Shown here piece by piece: positions 8,701 through 17,219 of a stretch of DNA of 64,000 nt; positions within the stretch are counted from its first letter, which is position 1, and the number at the start of each line of letters is the position of its first letter. The stretch covers positions 3,342,501-3,406,500 of the forward strand of contig NC_021505.1 of assembly GCF_000412675.1 (NCBI RefSeq), written 5' to 3'. The stretch is from Pseudomonas putida NBRC 14164. Lineage in GTDB: Bacteria; Pseudomonadota; Gammaproteobacteria; Pseudomonadales; Pseudomonadaceae. Below the pieces are notes generated by a model. It made no database searches. It had not been told where the DNA came from and saw nothing but the letters and a program-made list of their open reading frames with translations. The translations under genes were made by a program, and so were the position numbers.

Positions 8701-9526
8701 GAGCTGTGGACCAGTCAACCCAGCCGAACTGCCAGGTCGCCAGAATCAGCAGGCCGAAGACAATGCGATACCAGGCAAATGCCGCGTAGCTGTGGTTGGC
8801 GATGAACTTGAGCAGCGCACGCACAGCGATCATGGCGAAAATGAACGAAGTCACGAAGCCAATGGCAAACACCGGCAAGTCACTGGGCTGGAACAGGTCC
8901 CGGTACTTGTAGCCTGAGTACACCGCCGCACCGACCATGGTCGGCATCGCCAGGAAGAACGAGAACTCGGTCGACGCCTTGCGCGACAGGCCGAACAGCA
9001 AGCCGCCGATGATGGTCGAGCCAGAGCGCGAAGTGCCCGGGATCATCGCCAGGCACTGGACAAAACCGATCTTCAGCGCATGGCTCCAACGCATGTCGTC
9101 CACATGGTCCACCTGCACGCTGTGTTCGCGACGCTCGGCCCAGAGCATGATGACCCCACCCACCACCAGCGCCGTCGCCACGGTGATGGGGTTGAACAGG
9201 TACTCGTGAATCAGGTCGGCGAACAGCACCCCCAAAACCACCGCCGGCATGAACGCCAACAGCAGATTGCCGGTAAAACGCCGTGCCTTGGGCTGGCTGG
9301 TCAGGCCGAATACCACTTCGAGAATCTTGCCGCGAAACTCCCACACCACTGCCAGGATCGCCGCCAGCTGGATAATGATGTTGAAAGCCATGGCCCGTTC
9401 GCCGCCAAAACCTATCAGGTCGGCGACGATAATCTGGTGCCCGGTACTGGAAATCGGCAGAAACTCCGTCAGCCCTTCAACCACGCCCAAGATGATTGCC
9501 TGGAAGGCAGTCCAAAAATCCATCAT
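8693..9526 (-). CDS. uppP: Undecaprenyl-diphosphatase
   Basis: This 277-aa integral membrane enzyme of the BacA/UppP family dephosphorylates undecaprenyl pyrophosphate to recycle the lipid carrier for peptidoglycan, and confers bacitracin tolerance. The two catalytic motifs are visible. The first is the E-rich [14 protein letters not shown] at residues 17-30. The second is the [21 protein letters not shown] segment near 163-183, with SGST binding phosphate. The rest is hydrophobic helices. The start is one of two adjacent ATG codons at 9526 or 9523, behind CCGGGGGA. P. putida carries more than one copy as I recall; this is probably the second. Confidence 0.93.
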   Translation of the reverse strand: MMDFWTAFQAIILGVVEGLTEFLPISSTGHQIIVADLIGFGGERAMAFNIIIQLAAILAVVWEFRGKILEVVFGLTSQPKARRFTGNLLLAFMPAVVLGVLFADLIHEYLFNPITVATALVVGGVIMLWAERREHSVQVDHVDDMRWSHALKIGFVQCLAMIPGTSRSGSTIIGGLLFGLSRKASTEFSFFLAMPTMVGAAVYSGYKYRDLFQPSDLPVFAIGFVTSFIFAMIAVRALLKFIANHSYAAFAWYRIVFGLLILATWQFGWVDWSTAHG

Positions 9527-9823
9527 TCCCCCGGATGGAGCGCTGCTTGCTGCAGGCCCCTTGTTCTTGATTTGCTTGAAATTGCCGCACGCGGCCCGGC
9601 TGTTTTACAGCGACTGTTGGGCGCAACGCCAGTGGAAAAGTTCACGGCTGCTAAAGGTTTCATCTTGCGCGGCCGAAATCCTAGCAGAGCGCCTTTGCAT
9701 TCGCTTTACGAGACCTGCTGCAGACTATAACTAAGATATCACTTAGCCATTAGTCGAGTGGGGCCCTGGCGCAAAGCATGCTTGGATGCACCTCAATAAA
9801 AAGAACAATGCGGGAGCTCGTGG

Positions 9824-11458
9824 ATGAAGACTCTGAGATCGATGTCGATCAGCCGTCGGCTGTGGCTGATCCTGGTGGTGGCAGTGGCCATGCTGGTGGT
9901 GCTGGGCCTGCTGATGCTGCGCCAGATCCACGGTGACCTGTACCAGGCCAAGGCGGAGAAAACCCGCCACGTGGTGCAGACGGCGGCCGGTGTACTGGCC
10001 TATTACCAAGGGCTGGAAGCGGCCGGCACACTCAGCCGCGAAGCTGCCCAGCAGCAGGCGCTGCAAGTGGTGCGGGCTCTGCGCTACGACCACGACGACT
10101 ACTTCTGGATCAACGACCTGGGGCCCAGGATGATCATGCATCCGGCCAACCCCAAGCTCGACGGCCAGGACCTCTCGGCCATTCGCGACCCTGACGGCTT
10201 TGCCGTGTTCAACGAGATGGTCGCACTGGCCCGCCTGCAGGACGCCGGGCCGGTCAACTACCGCTGGCCCAAGCCCGGCGCCAGCGAGCCAGTGGCCAAG
10301 ACTTCCTACATACAGCTGTTCAAGCCCTGGGGCTGGATCATCGGGTCTGGCGTGTACATTGATGATGTGCAGGCCGAATTCGCCCGCCAGCTGCGCGACG
10401 CCTCACTGGTGGGCGTGGGCATCGCCCTGCTGATGGCGCTGGTGGTCTTGCTGATTGCCCGTAGCATCGCCCGGCCCTTGCAGGAGGCCGTGCAGGCCAT
10501 GGGCAACATTGCCAGCGGCGAAAGCGACCTGACCCGGCGCCTGGACACCCACGGTCGTGACGAAATCACCCACCTGGGCGAGCACTTCAACCGCTTCAAC
10601 GGCAAGCTGCAAGGTGTGGTCGGCCAGCTGCAGGGCGCCGCTCACGCATTGGCCCAATCCGCCGGGCATGTGGGTGACAATGCGGGTGCCGCACAACAGC
10701 ACAGTGCCCAGCAATCGCTACAGATGGACCAAGTGGCCACCGCCGTGAACGAGGTGACGTACGCCGTGCAGGACGTGGCCAAGACCGCCGAACAGGCCGC
10801 CGGGGAAATGCGCACCGCGCAGCAGCAGGTAGCGCATGGTCAGCAAGCCATCCATGGCAGCCTGGCACAGATCGATCGGCTGTCGCTGACCATCGACCAG
10901 GCCGTGCAAGTGATCCGCGACCTGGCCGGGCACAGCACGCGCATCGGTGGCGTACTGGACGTTATCCGCTCCATCGCCGAGCAGACCAACCTGCTGGCGC
11001 TGAACGCAGCCATCGAGGCGGCACGGGCCGGGGAGCAAGGTCGCGGCTTTGCGGTGGTCGCAGATGAGGTGCGCCTGCTGGCCCAGCGCACAGCGCAGTC
11101 AACGGCCGAGATCCATACCATGATCGAGCACCTGCAAAGCCAGTCGGACGCGGCGGTCAAGGCCATCGACACCAGCAGCGAAGCCTCGCGCCAGACCGTC
11201 GAGCAAGCCCGCGAGGCCGGCGCCAGCCTGGATGCCATCAACCAGGTGCTGAACAATCTCACGGCCTTGAATGCATCCATTGCCAGTGCCACCTTGCAGC
11301 AGGCGCATGTGGTCGAAGAGATCAACCGAAACGTGTTGGATACCGCCGGGCTGTCCCAGCAAACCGCTGACGCGGCGCGCCAATCGAGTGATGCCGGGGT
11401 GGCGCTGGGGCAGTTGAGCGAGGAGCTGGAACAGTTGCTGCGGCAGTTCCGGGTCTAG
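9824..11458 (+). CDS. mcpP: Methyl-accepting chemotaxis protein, sCache type (McpP-like)
   Basis: This 544-aa inner-membrane chemoreceptor has TM1 (about 13-33), a periplasmic single Cache domain (about 38-188, with [20 protein letters not shown] and [16 protein letters not shown]), TM2 (about 193-213), a HAMP linker (214-268) and a long signalling coiled coil. The conserved hairpin tip is [20 protein letters not shown] near 386-405. It feeds CheW/CheA. The sCache sequence and its position next to uppP match the P. putida McpP receptor for acetate, pyruvate, propionate and lactate as I recall it. The ligand assignment is from family knowledge. No CheR-docking pentapeptide ends the protein. 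Confidence 0.85.
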   Translation: MKTLRSMSISRRLWLILVVAVAMLVVLGLLMLRQIHGDLYQAKAEKTRHVVQTAAGVLAYYQGLEAAGTLSREAAQQQALQVVRALRYDHDDYFWINDLGPRMIMHPANPKLDGQDLSAIRDPDGFAVFNEMVALARLQDAGPVNYRWPKPGASEPVAKTSYIQLFKPWGWIIGSGVYIDDVQAEFARQLRDASLVGVGIALLMALVVLLIARSIARPLQEAVQAMGNIASGESDLTRRLDTHGRDEITHLGEHFNRFNGKLQGVVGQLQGAAHALAQSAGHVGDNAGAAQQHSAQQSLQMDQVATAVNEVTYAVQDVAKTAEQAAGEMRTAQQQVAHGQQAIHGSLAQIDRLSLTIDQAVQVIRDLAGHSTRIGGVLDVIRSIAEQTNLLALNAAIEAARAGEQGRGFAVVADEVRLLAQRTAQSTAEIHTMIEHLQSQSDAAVKAIDTSSEASRQTVEQAREAGASLDAINQVLNNLTALNASIASATLQQAHVVEEINRNVLDTAGLSQQTADAARQSSDAGVALGQLSEELEQLLRQFRV

Positions 11459-11480
11459 CCTTTGGACATCGACGCGGCCT

Positions 11481-11613
11481 TTGTAAGAGCGGCCTTGCGC
11501 CGCGAAAGGGCCGCAGCGCGACCCCAGCAATCTATGTTTTGATGCCGAAATCCCGGGGCCGCTTTGCGGCCCTTTCCGACCGGTCCGGCGCCCCGGCAAG
11601 GCCGCTCCCACAA
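11481..11613. repeat. REP-like repeat pair
   Basis: Between mcpP and pnuC two GC-rich modules face each other. The left arm (11481-11525) contains GCGGCCTTGCGCCGCGAAAG, and the right one (11553-11613) has GGCCGCTTTGCGGCCCTTTC and ends GCAAGGCCGCTCCCACAA. This second family of P. putida intergenic palindromes differs in core from the pairs at 8175 and 21677. The right part alone can form a strong hairpin and may terminate mcpP transcription. Confidence 0.65.
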
Positions 11614-11683
11614 TGTGCGCTACAACTTGGCCCAATGAGCCGCTACAATCTCGCCCCTTCCCCTAAGCCTCCAAGGATCGCCG

Positions 11684-12250
11684 ATGACCGGCCTTGAACT
11701 CATCGCCGCCGTCCTCGGCGTTACCGCTGTCTGGCTAACGGTCAAGCAGAACGCCTGGTGCTGGCCGATCGGCCTGGTCATGGTGCTGATCTATGGCTGG
11801 CTGTTCTACGAGGTAAAGCTGTATTCGGGCATGTTGCTGCAACTGGCCTACGCCATCCTGCAACTGTACGGCTGGTGGCAATGGAAGCGCCCCGGTCATG
11901 AGGAAGACGCCCGCCAGGTTTCCCGCCTGCAACGCCCGGCACTGCTCAGCGGCCTGGTCGCCGGGCTCCTGCTGAGCGCGGCGCTGGGCGCGGCCATGGC
12001 CAACTGGACCGATGCCGCCCTGCCCTGGCTGGACGCCACCCTCACCGGCTTCAGCCTGGTAGCGCAACTGTGGATGGCCCAGAAGCGTCTGCAATGCTGG
12101 CAGCTGTGGGTAGTGGTAGACATCGTCTATGTAGGCCAGTACCTGCACCAGCAGCTGTATTTCACCGCCGGCTTCTTCGTCGTGCTTACCCTGATTGCCG
12201 TGCGCGGCTGGCTGGAATGGCGCCGTGACCCGGCGTTGGTGCAGCCATGA
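11684..12250 (+). CDS. pnuC: Nicotinamide riboside transporter PnuC
   Basis: This 188-aa inner-membrane protein of the PnuC family (seven predicted helices) carries the aromatic signature AILQLYGWWQWKRPG near residue 60 and a second aromatic-rich helix near 140-155. PnuC facilitates uptake of nicotinamide riboside, which is trapped by phosphorylation inside. It starts at an ATG at 11684 behind AAGGA. Its stop overlaps the next start (ATGA at 12247-12250), and that gene encodes a ribosylnicotinamide-kinase-like P-loop protein, giving a complete uptake-and-trap unit. Confidence 0.9.
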   Translation: MTGLELIAAVLGVTAVWLTVKQNAWCWPIGLVMVLIYGWLFYEVKLYSGMLLQLAYAILQLYGWWQWKRPGHEEDARQVSRLQRPALLSGLVAGLLLSAALGAAMANWTDAALPWLDATLTGFSLVAQLWMAQKRLQCWQLWVVVDIVYVGQYLHQQLYFTAGFFVVLTLIAVRGWLEWRRDPALVQP

Positions 12251-12816
12251 GCGCAGAACAGGCCATGAAGGTACTGGTGCTGTGCGGCCCCGAATCCAGC
12301 GGCAAGAGCTGGCTCAGTGGCGTGATTCAGGCGCATTTCGGCGGCGTGGTGGTAGCCGAGTACGTGCGGCACTTTATCGACCAGGAGTGCCGCGATACCT
12401 GCTACGCGGATATCCCCACCATCGCCCGGGGCCAACTGGCCTGGGAGGACCGGGCCCGCGAGCAGGCCCCACCGCTGCTCATCCTCGACACCCACCTGCT
12501 CAGCAACATGCTCTGGAGTCACGCCTTGTTCGATGACTGTCCGCCCTGGCTGGAACAGGCATTGCTTGCAAGACGTTACGACCTGCACCTGCTGCCCAGC
12601 CCGCAAGGTGTGGACTGGGTTGCCGACGGCCAGCGCAGCCAGCCCGATCTCAACGATCGCCAACGCTTTTTCGACGACAGCCTGGCCTGGCTGAAGCGGC
12701 ATCATCAGGCACACCAGATACTTGAGGGCAATTGGCCGCAGCGCCAATTGCGGGCACTGCAGGCGGTTGCTATGCTGCTTAATATCGATGCGCCATCATG
12801 CCCTACCGAGTGTTAA
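12247..12816 (+). CDS. Ribosylnicotinamide kinase (NadR C-terminal domain-like)
   Basis: This 189-aa P-loop protein has Walker A GPESSGKSWLS at about 14-24 and a LILDTHLLSNMLWS segment near 80 typical of the NadR kinase domain. It lacks the N-terminal HTH and NMN adenylyltransferase domains of full-length NadR. It therefore should only phosphorylate nicotinamide riboside to NMN. Its four-base overlap with pnuC supports a joint role in salvaging pyridine for NAD. The substrate is inferred from family and neighbour. Confidence 0.85.
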   Translation: MSAEQAMKVLVLCGPESSGKSWLSGVIQAHFGGVVVAEYVRHFIDQECRDTCYADIPTIARGQLAWEDRAREQAPPLLILDTHLLSNMLWSHALFDDCPPWLEQALLARRYDLHLLPSPQGVDWVADGQRSQPDLNDRQRFFDDSLAWLKRHHQAHQILEGNWPQRQLRALQAVAMLLNIDAPSCPTEC

Positions 12817-13113
12817 GCCACTGAGACACACCAGTGGGGCAAAGCCCCCGAAAACGCGAGGGTTTCCCCCTCATCGGGGACAGTGTCAAGCCAGTGAAAC
12901 ACCCCTGCAAAAACCCTTCCAGTCAAAGCCACTGCTGGCTTGCCCGGCAATACCCACGGCTACCTGTATCAACCCTGAGACAGAATACGCCGCAGATTCT
13001 CAGCCATTTGCCTTAACCCGTTGATCTGAAAACGATTCTCAAAAGCGGCACACCTTCTGCTCTGTTGTTCGCATCGCTGAACAGGGCCAGCGCTCAAAGA
13101 AGGAGTCGCCGTC
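12817..13113. other. Gap upstream of the fap operon
   Basis: No gene is seen. A short hairpin CCACTG/CAGTGG (12818-12837) follows the kinase gene but lacks a T-run. Closer to fapA, TGAAAACGATTCTCAAAAG at about 13026-13044 looks faintly like a Fur box but matches too poorly to call. The fapA promoter must lie here. A ribosome site AGGAG at 13101-13105 precedes the GTG start of fapA. Confidence 0.4.
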
Positions 13114-13551
13114 GTGAGGAAAAGTGACAAACGCCTCTATCACCTCGTACTGGTGGGTTGTGTATTGGGGTCACTGAGCCTGGCGGCCCAGGCGGACAAC
13201 GGGATCATCATCATCAAGCGTGACGTGCAGGTGCGCAACGCGACGATCCCCCCCCTGATCCCTGACCCGAGCCCGACCACGGTCAACGCCAACCCTTCTG
13301 CCTACGTGCTCAAACAAACCAACGAGCTGAGCGATGGCGACTTCGCCAGCATCAGCAGCGGCGCTGGCATCAGCAACATGATCACCCAGCAGACCAACAA
13401 CCTGGGCGGTAACCTCGGCAATCATAACCAGCTGCCCAACCTGGCGGGTGGCCGGGGCACCGGTTCGGGCAACGGCATCTCGAATATGGTCAACTCAAGT
13501 GTTCAGCGCGGGCTCGCTCCGTTGCAGATCCTGACGGGCGGGGGCAAGTGA
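13114..13551 (+). CDS. fapA: Functional amyloid subunit/chaperone FapA
   Basis: This 145-aa secreted protein has a signal peptide ending near SLAAQA-D (residue 27). The rest is low-complexity and rich in Asn, Gly and Ser, with ISNMITQQTNNLGGN and NGISNMVNSSVQRGLAPLQ. It starts at a GTG at 13114 with AGGAG eight bases upstream. It is first of six co-oriented genes whose order and sizes (145, 192, 483, 226, 250, 425 aa) match fapABCDEF. FapA is thought to act as a periplasmic chaperone or minor component that shapes FapB/FapC fibrils. Sequence alone would not identify it; the call rests on its position. Confidence 0.75.
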   Translation: MRKSDKRLYHLVLVGCVLGSLSLAAQADNGIIIIKRDVQVRNATIPPLIPDPSPTTVNANPSAYVLKQTNELSDGDFASISSGAGISNMITQQTNNLGGNLGNHNQLPNLAGGRGTGSGNGISNMVNSSVQRGLAPLQILTGGGK

Positions 13552-13552
13552 G

Positions 13553-14131
13553 ATGAAGCACATGCTGCTGATTCTGGCCACCCTTTGCAGTGCGCCAGCC
13601 CTCGCCGATTCACTCGTTCCCGTCATCAATAACGCCAACATCGACAGCTCCGGCAGCCGATACCAGGGCAACCTCTCTGTCAACCAGGCGGCTGGCGACA
13701 AACAGCAACAGGTCAATGCGCGCGCCATCGCCGTGGGGCCTGAAGCGAACGCCAGCACGCAGATCCGGCAACGGCTGAACACGCCTGCCGACCCCGCGAT
13801 GGATGCCCGCTCGACCATTCAGGGCAACGCCTTCAGCAACGGCAGTGGCGCACTGGGCGTCAACCAGAGCGCCGGGGCCAACACCCAGCAAGCCAACGCC
13901 CTGAGCATCACCCTCAGTGCTCAACCGCAAAGTATCGACGACAGCGTCCTCATGCAACAGAACGTGGCGCTGATCAACAACTCCGGAGCAACTGACATTC
14001 CAGCCGGCTATCGCCAGGTCACCACCAGTGACCAGGCATTCACCGGTAGCCGTGGGGTGATTCAGTTGAACCAGAGTGCCGGGGTGGGAAACCGCATGGC
14101 CAACACCTTGAGCATCCGGGTCGCGGATTGA
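13553..14131 (+). CDS. fapB: Functional amyloid minor subunit FapB
   Basis: This 192-aa secreted protein has a signal peptide ending ALA-D near residue 19. Three imperfect repeats with the pattern G-x-hydrophobic-x-(V/L)-N-Q-(A/S)-A-G-x(4)-Q-x-N-(A/T) lie near residues 38-61, 99-121 and 167-190. Such Asn/Gln-Ala-Gly repeats build the cross-beta core of Fap amyloid. FapB is regarded as the fibril nucleator on the cell surface. There is no cysteine in the mature chain. It begins two bases after the fapA stop and precedes fapC by 50 bases. Confidence 0.82.
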   Translation: MKHMLLILATLCSAPALADSLVPVINNANIDSSGSRYQGNLSVNQAAGDKQQQVNARAIAVGPEANASTQIRQRLNTPADPAMDARSTIQGNAFSNGSGALGVNQSAGANTQQANALSITLSAQPQSIDDSVLMQQNVALINNSGATDIPAGYRQVTTSDQAFTGSRGVIQLNQSAGVGNRMANTLSIRVAD

Positions 14132-14181
14132 CCCAATCAGTTAAGAACAACACTTAACCTAATAAAGTACGGAGAATCACC

Positions 14182-15633
14182 ATGAAACCCTCGATGGCAA
14201 TCAAGCCTCTGGTGTTCGCAATTGCTGCGGTCATGGCTGTTGCTGTACAAGCTGGGCAAAACGATCGGCGTAATGACCACCATAACGGCCACCATAACAA
14301 TGGTCAGCATACGCCTCCACCCACCAAAATCCCTGTGTATGCAACGGCCAATGCTATAGACACCCAAAGCAGCACCCGTAACACCATCACCAACCAAGGC
14401 ACCATCAACGAAGCCGAGATGAGCGACTCGGGCCAAGGTTCCAGCGGTAACGTTGGTGTCAACGTGGCGGCCGGTAACGGCAACCAGCAGGACAACGCCG
14501 CTGCCATTGCCAATGCTGGCGCCGATTCGAGCCTGGATAACAGCTTCGTGTTCGGTATGGCCGACGCGACTGCAGACGTTCAGCAAACCAGCAGGAACAA
14601 CCGGGTCGACAACTGGTCGACCCAGTCGTCGGCTGTGATGAGCGGCTCGGCCAGTGGGGCTGAAGGCAATATCGGCATCAACGTGGCCGGTGGCGACCTC
14701 AACCAACAGAAAAACACCATGGCAATCGCCAACTCCAATGCACCATTGGGTAATGCCACTGCCACCGCGTCCGCCGATCAGAATGGCCCAGGCCTGACGG
14801 TGAACAACTCCGCCGACCGTACCTATCGGGTGGATACGATTACCATCACCACCTCGGCAAGCGGTTCGAGCTCGCGTGATGGCACGTTCAACTCGACCGA
14901 TGACCGCAACTCGTCGTCGAGCTTCAGCGTGGCCGGCGCGCAAAGCGCCAGCTCCAGCGGCTCCAGTGGCTGGAACTCCAGCGGTTCGAAAACCAGCAAC
15001 GCCAGCGGGTCCAACAGTTCGAGCGCAAGCGGCTCGAACAGCTGGGGTGCCAGCGGCTCGGCCAGCGGCAGCAACAGCTCGTCGAGCAGTGCCAACCTGA
15101 ACGCATCGCTGGATGCAGCCGCCAACGCTACGCGTACGCTCACCACCGATGATGGCCGTCGCGAGCGCACCCGCTCCAGCACCTTCGACGGTTCGCTGAG
15201 TGCATCGCTGGATGTATCGGTCGACAAGTCGCACGAAAGTGCATACGACTCGTCGTTCGAAAAAGCATTCGACTCCAACTACGACAAGTCGCGTGATTCG
15301 TCGTACGACAAGTCCAAAGAGTCTTCGTACACCAAGTCTCACGACTCTTCGTACGAGAATGCTTCGGCGTCTGATTTCTCGAAGTCTGGCGAGAAATCAA
15401 AACAATCCTCGAACGACGTTTCGAAGAGCTACAGCGAAAGCAGCGCTTACGACTTGAGCAATACCGTGTCCTTCCAAGTGCTGACCCCGACCGGCTGGGC
15501 CAACCCTGTTACCAATACTGCAACCCTTAGCGGTTCGGTAAACGGTGGCAGCGGCAACCTGGGCGTAAACGTGGCAGCCGGTGTGGGCAACCAGCAGAGC
15601 AACTCGCTGGCCATCTCCAACACCTCGTTCTAA
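14182..15633 (+). CDS. fapC: Major functional amyloid subunit FapC, unusual linker
   Basis: This 483-aa exported protein has a signal peptide ending near residue 24 and a His/Asn-rich stretch (27-43). Three amyloid repeats with core GVNVAAGNGNQQDN or close variants lie at about 65-113, 136-186 and 424-483. The last runs to the C-terminus. Between repeats two and three is a 237-residue linker. It is first Ser/Gly/Asn-rich (225-305), then a tract of six eight-residue units of the form (D/E)SSY(D/T)KS(R/K/H) at about 348-395. FapC is the main fibre protein of Fap biofilm amyloid, secreted through FapF. The mature protein has no cysteine. ATG at 14182 behind GGAG. A terminator follows the stop. 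Confidence 0.87.
   Translation: MKPSMAIKPLVFAIAAVMAVAVQAGQNDRRNDHHNGHHNNGQHTPPPTKIPVYATANAIDTQSSTRNTITNQGTINEAEMSDSGQGSSGNVGVNVAAGNGNQQDNAAAIANAGADSSLDNSFVFGMADATADVQQTSRNNRVDNWSTQSSAVMSGSASGAEGNIGINVAGGDLNQQKNTMAIANSNAPLGNATATASADQNGPGLTVNNSADRTYRVDTITITTSASGSSSRDGTFNSTDDRNSSSSFSVAGAQSASSSGSSGWNSSGSKTSNASGSNSSSASGSNSWGASGSASGSNSSSSSANLNASLDAAANATRTLTTDDGRRERTRSSTFDGSLSASLDVSVDKSHESAYDSSFEKAFDSNYDKSRDSSYDKSKESSYTKSHDSSYENASASDFSKSGEKSKQSSNDVSKSYSESSAYDLSNTVSFQVLTPTGWANPVTNTATLSGSVNGGSGNLGVNVAAGVGNQQSNSLAISNTSF
15223..15366 (+). repeat. 24-bp tandem repeats encoding charged octads in FapC
   Basis: About six tandem 24-base units encode eight-residue units such as DSNYDKSR, DSSYDKSK, ESSYTKSH and DSSYENAS. 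The units vary at several codons yet keep Ser-Ser-Tyr spacing. This part is free of amyloid repeats and forms a charged, flexible segment in the FapC linker. Such repeats can expand or contract by replication slippage. Confidence 0.75.
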
Positions 15634-15645
15634 ACGCTGCGCTTG

Positions 15646-15670
15646 AGGCCCCCTTCGGGGGGCCTTTCTT
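15646..15670 (+). terminator. Intrinsic terminator inside the fap operon
   Basis: A perfect eight-base stem AGGCCCCC/GGGGGCCT (15646-15653 with 15658-15665) closes on a TTCG tetraloop, followed by the pyrimidine tract TTCTT. It sits 13 bases after the fapC stop and 30 bases before fapD. It should make fapABC the abundant message, with fapDEF reached by read-through or a separate promoter. Confidence 0.8.
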
Positions 15671-15694
15671 CAACACACCGTAAGGCGTCCGATC

Positions 15695-16375
15695 ATGCGT
15701 ATTTTCGCCTTGGCGTTTTTGCTGTGCCTGGCCAGCGTGAGCGAAGCTGCACAAATGCCGCTGTCCGTCCTGCCGGGCGGCGCCGTGGTGTTCAAACCCA
15801 TCCAGAGCGTGCGCGAACGCAAGTTTGCCGACCTGGTGCAACAGAAAACCGACTTCAGCTGCGGCGCCGCCGCACTGGCCACCATCCTGCGCCAGGCCTA
15901 CTGGCTGGATGTGGACGAACATCAAATCATCGAAGGCATGCTGGCCCACGCCGACCAGGACCTGGTGCGCACGCAGGGCTTCTCGATGCTCGACATGAAA
16001 CGCTACGTCGAAAGCTTAGGAATGCGTGCCCGCGGGTATCGCGTAGCGCCCGACACCCTGCACAACGTGCGCATCCCGGTCGTGGTGCTGATGGATGTAC
16101 GCGGCTACAAGCACTTTGTGGTCATGCAGAAGGTCGATAAAGGCTGGGTGTACGTCGGTGACCCGGTACTGGGCCATAGACGCTACAAAGTCGAAGACTT
16201 CCTCAAAGGCTGGAACGGCATCATCTTCGCCGTGATCGGCCAGGGTTACGACAAGAACAACATCCTGCTCGACCCGCCCCTGCCGCTGACCGCCAAGGGC
16301 CGGGTGGACACCTTCACCCCCGTGAAGGACAACGAGCTGCTGGACTTCGGCTTCATCAAAAGCGACTTCTTCTAA
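15695..16375 (+). CDS. fapD: C39-family peptidase FapD
   Basis: This 226-aa exported protein has a signal peptide ending near SEA-A (residue 18). It is a papain-like C39 peptidase domain without a transporter. The catalytic cysteine is C56 in QKTDFSCGAAALA with Q50 upstream; the histidine is H140 (GYKHFVVM) and the aspartate D156 (VGDPVLG). C39 peptidases usually cleave double-glycine leaders. In fap operons FapD is needed for fibre export and is thought to process FapF or other Fap proteins in the periplasm. It starts at an ATG at 15695, 30 bases after the terminator. Confidence 0.9.
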   Translation: MRIFALAFLLCLASVSEAAQMPLSVLPGGAVVFKPIQSVRERKFADLVQQKTDFSCGAAALATILRQAYWLDVDEHQIIEGMLAHADQDLVRTQGFSMLDMKRYVESLGMRARGYRVAPDTLHNVRIPVVVLMDVRGYKHFVVMQKVDKGWVYVGDPVLGHRRYKVEDFLKGWNGIIFAVIGQGYDKNNILLDPPLPLTAKGRVDTFTPVKDNELLDFGFIKSDFF

Positions 16376-16420
16376 CGACTGTTCTAATGACAAGGAGCAT
16401 GATGCTCCAGGGAGCATTTC

Positions 16421-17173
16421 ATGAAGACTTCTTTGTGGCTGGCCATGGCCTGCCTGGCTGCCAGCCTGCCAAGCCACGCCGAGGCGTTGAAACCCATTGA
16501 ACTGAAGGACCAGGAGCTGGCGAACCTGCGTGGCCGCTACGTGATGCCGGGACGCATCGTCAGCTTCGGCATCGTCATGAGCAGCACCTGGCAAAACGCC
16601 AAGGGCGACGTGATTGGGGCAACGTCCACGCTGCAGGTTCAGCAGTCGACCATCAAGCCTCAGTTCTATGTATCGATGATTGATGAAAAAGGCACGGGTA
16701 CGGCGCCGGGCAGTGCGCCTTCTGCCGGGACTGGCGTGGTCACGGGCGGCAATGGCCTTGCCACTACCGAGGGTGTGACCCAGGTGGTACGTGCGGCCGG
16801 TGACAACAACGCGGCCTATAACAACGTCGATATCAACGTCACCAAGGCCAATCAGGCCCCCGCCGTGCAACAGCAAGGCCAGGTGCTGGCCGCCGGCCAG
16901 ACCCTGGTCGGGGAAAACGGCGCAGGCGCGCTCAGTGTGTCTTCCAGCGGTGTAGGTGTGCAGCTCAACATCAATGCCAGCAACAACCAGGGCAGCAGCG
17001 TGCAACGCCTGGCCCAGGGGGGGCTGATGCAGAACTCGACATTGCTCGGCAACGGCAACCGGGTCAGCAACATGACATCCTTGAATGTCGTCATGCGTGA
17101 GAACGTGCCGACAGCGGCTTCGCTCAACGGCAGCCTTGACCAGCTCAAAGGTCTTCGCACCTTCGGATACTGA
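16421..17173 (+). CDS. fapE: Functional amyloid accessory protein FapE
   Basis: This 250-aa exported protein has a signal peptide ending SHA-E at residue 20. The N-terminal third ([34 protein letters not shown]) is well ordered. The C-terminal half is Asn/Gln/Gly-rich with repeat-like stretches ([43 protein letters not shown]). FapE is a minor fibre component and probable accessory in export. It is identified mainly by place and size in the operon. ATG at 16421 behind AGGGAG. Confidence 0.75.
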   Translation: MKTSLWLAMACLAASLPSHAEALKPIELKDQELANLRGRYVMPGRIVSFGIVMSSTWQNAKGDVIGATSTLQVQQSTIKPQFYVSMIDEKGTGTAPGSAPSAGTGVVTGGNGLATTEGVTQVVRAAGDNNAAYNNVDINVTKANQAPAVQQQGQVLAAGQTLVGENGAGALSVSSSGVGVQLNINASNNQGSSVQRLAQGGLMQNSTLLGNGNRVSNMTSLNVVMRENVPTAASLNGSLDQLKGLRTFGY

Positions 17174-17219
17174 TCTACGCTCAGTCTCATCAAAAGTAGT
17201 TGGAAGGGACGGCAACTCC

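Noticed and set aside
8690..8718. TTG start at 8718 for the DUF1294 gene
   Set aside because: ATG at 8700 fits better; no strong ribosome site favours TTG.
13026..13044. Fur-box-like sequence before fapA
   Set aside because: Only a few positions match the 19-base palindrome; no iron genes nearby.
14137..15342. 401-codon open frame on the minus strand across fapB-fapC
   Set aside because: Lies antisense to fapC; its Ala/Gly/Arg-rich text is the mirror of Ser/Asn codons and has no ribosome site or family.
14900..15370. Possible CRISPR-like array in the fapC repeat region
   Set aside because: The periodicity is codon-level inside an open frame; the units are 24 bp with no spacers.
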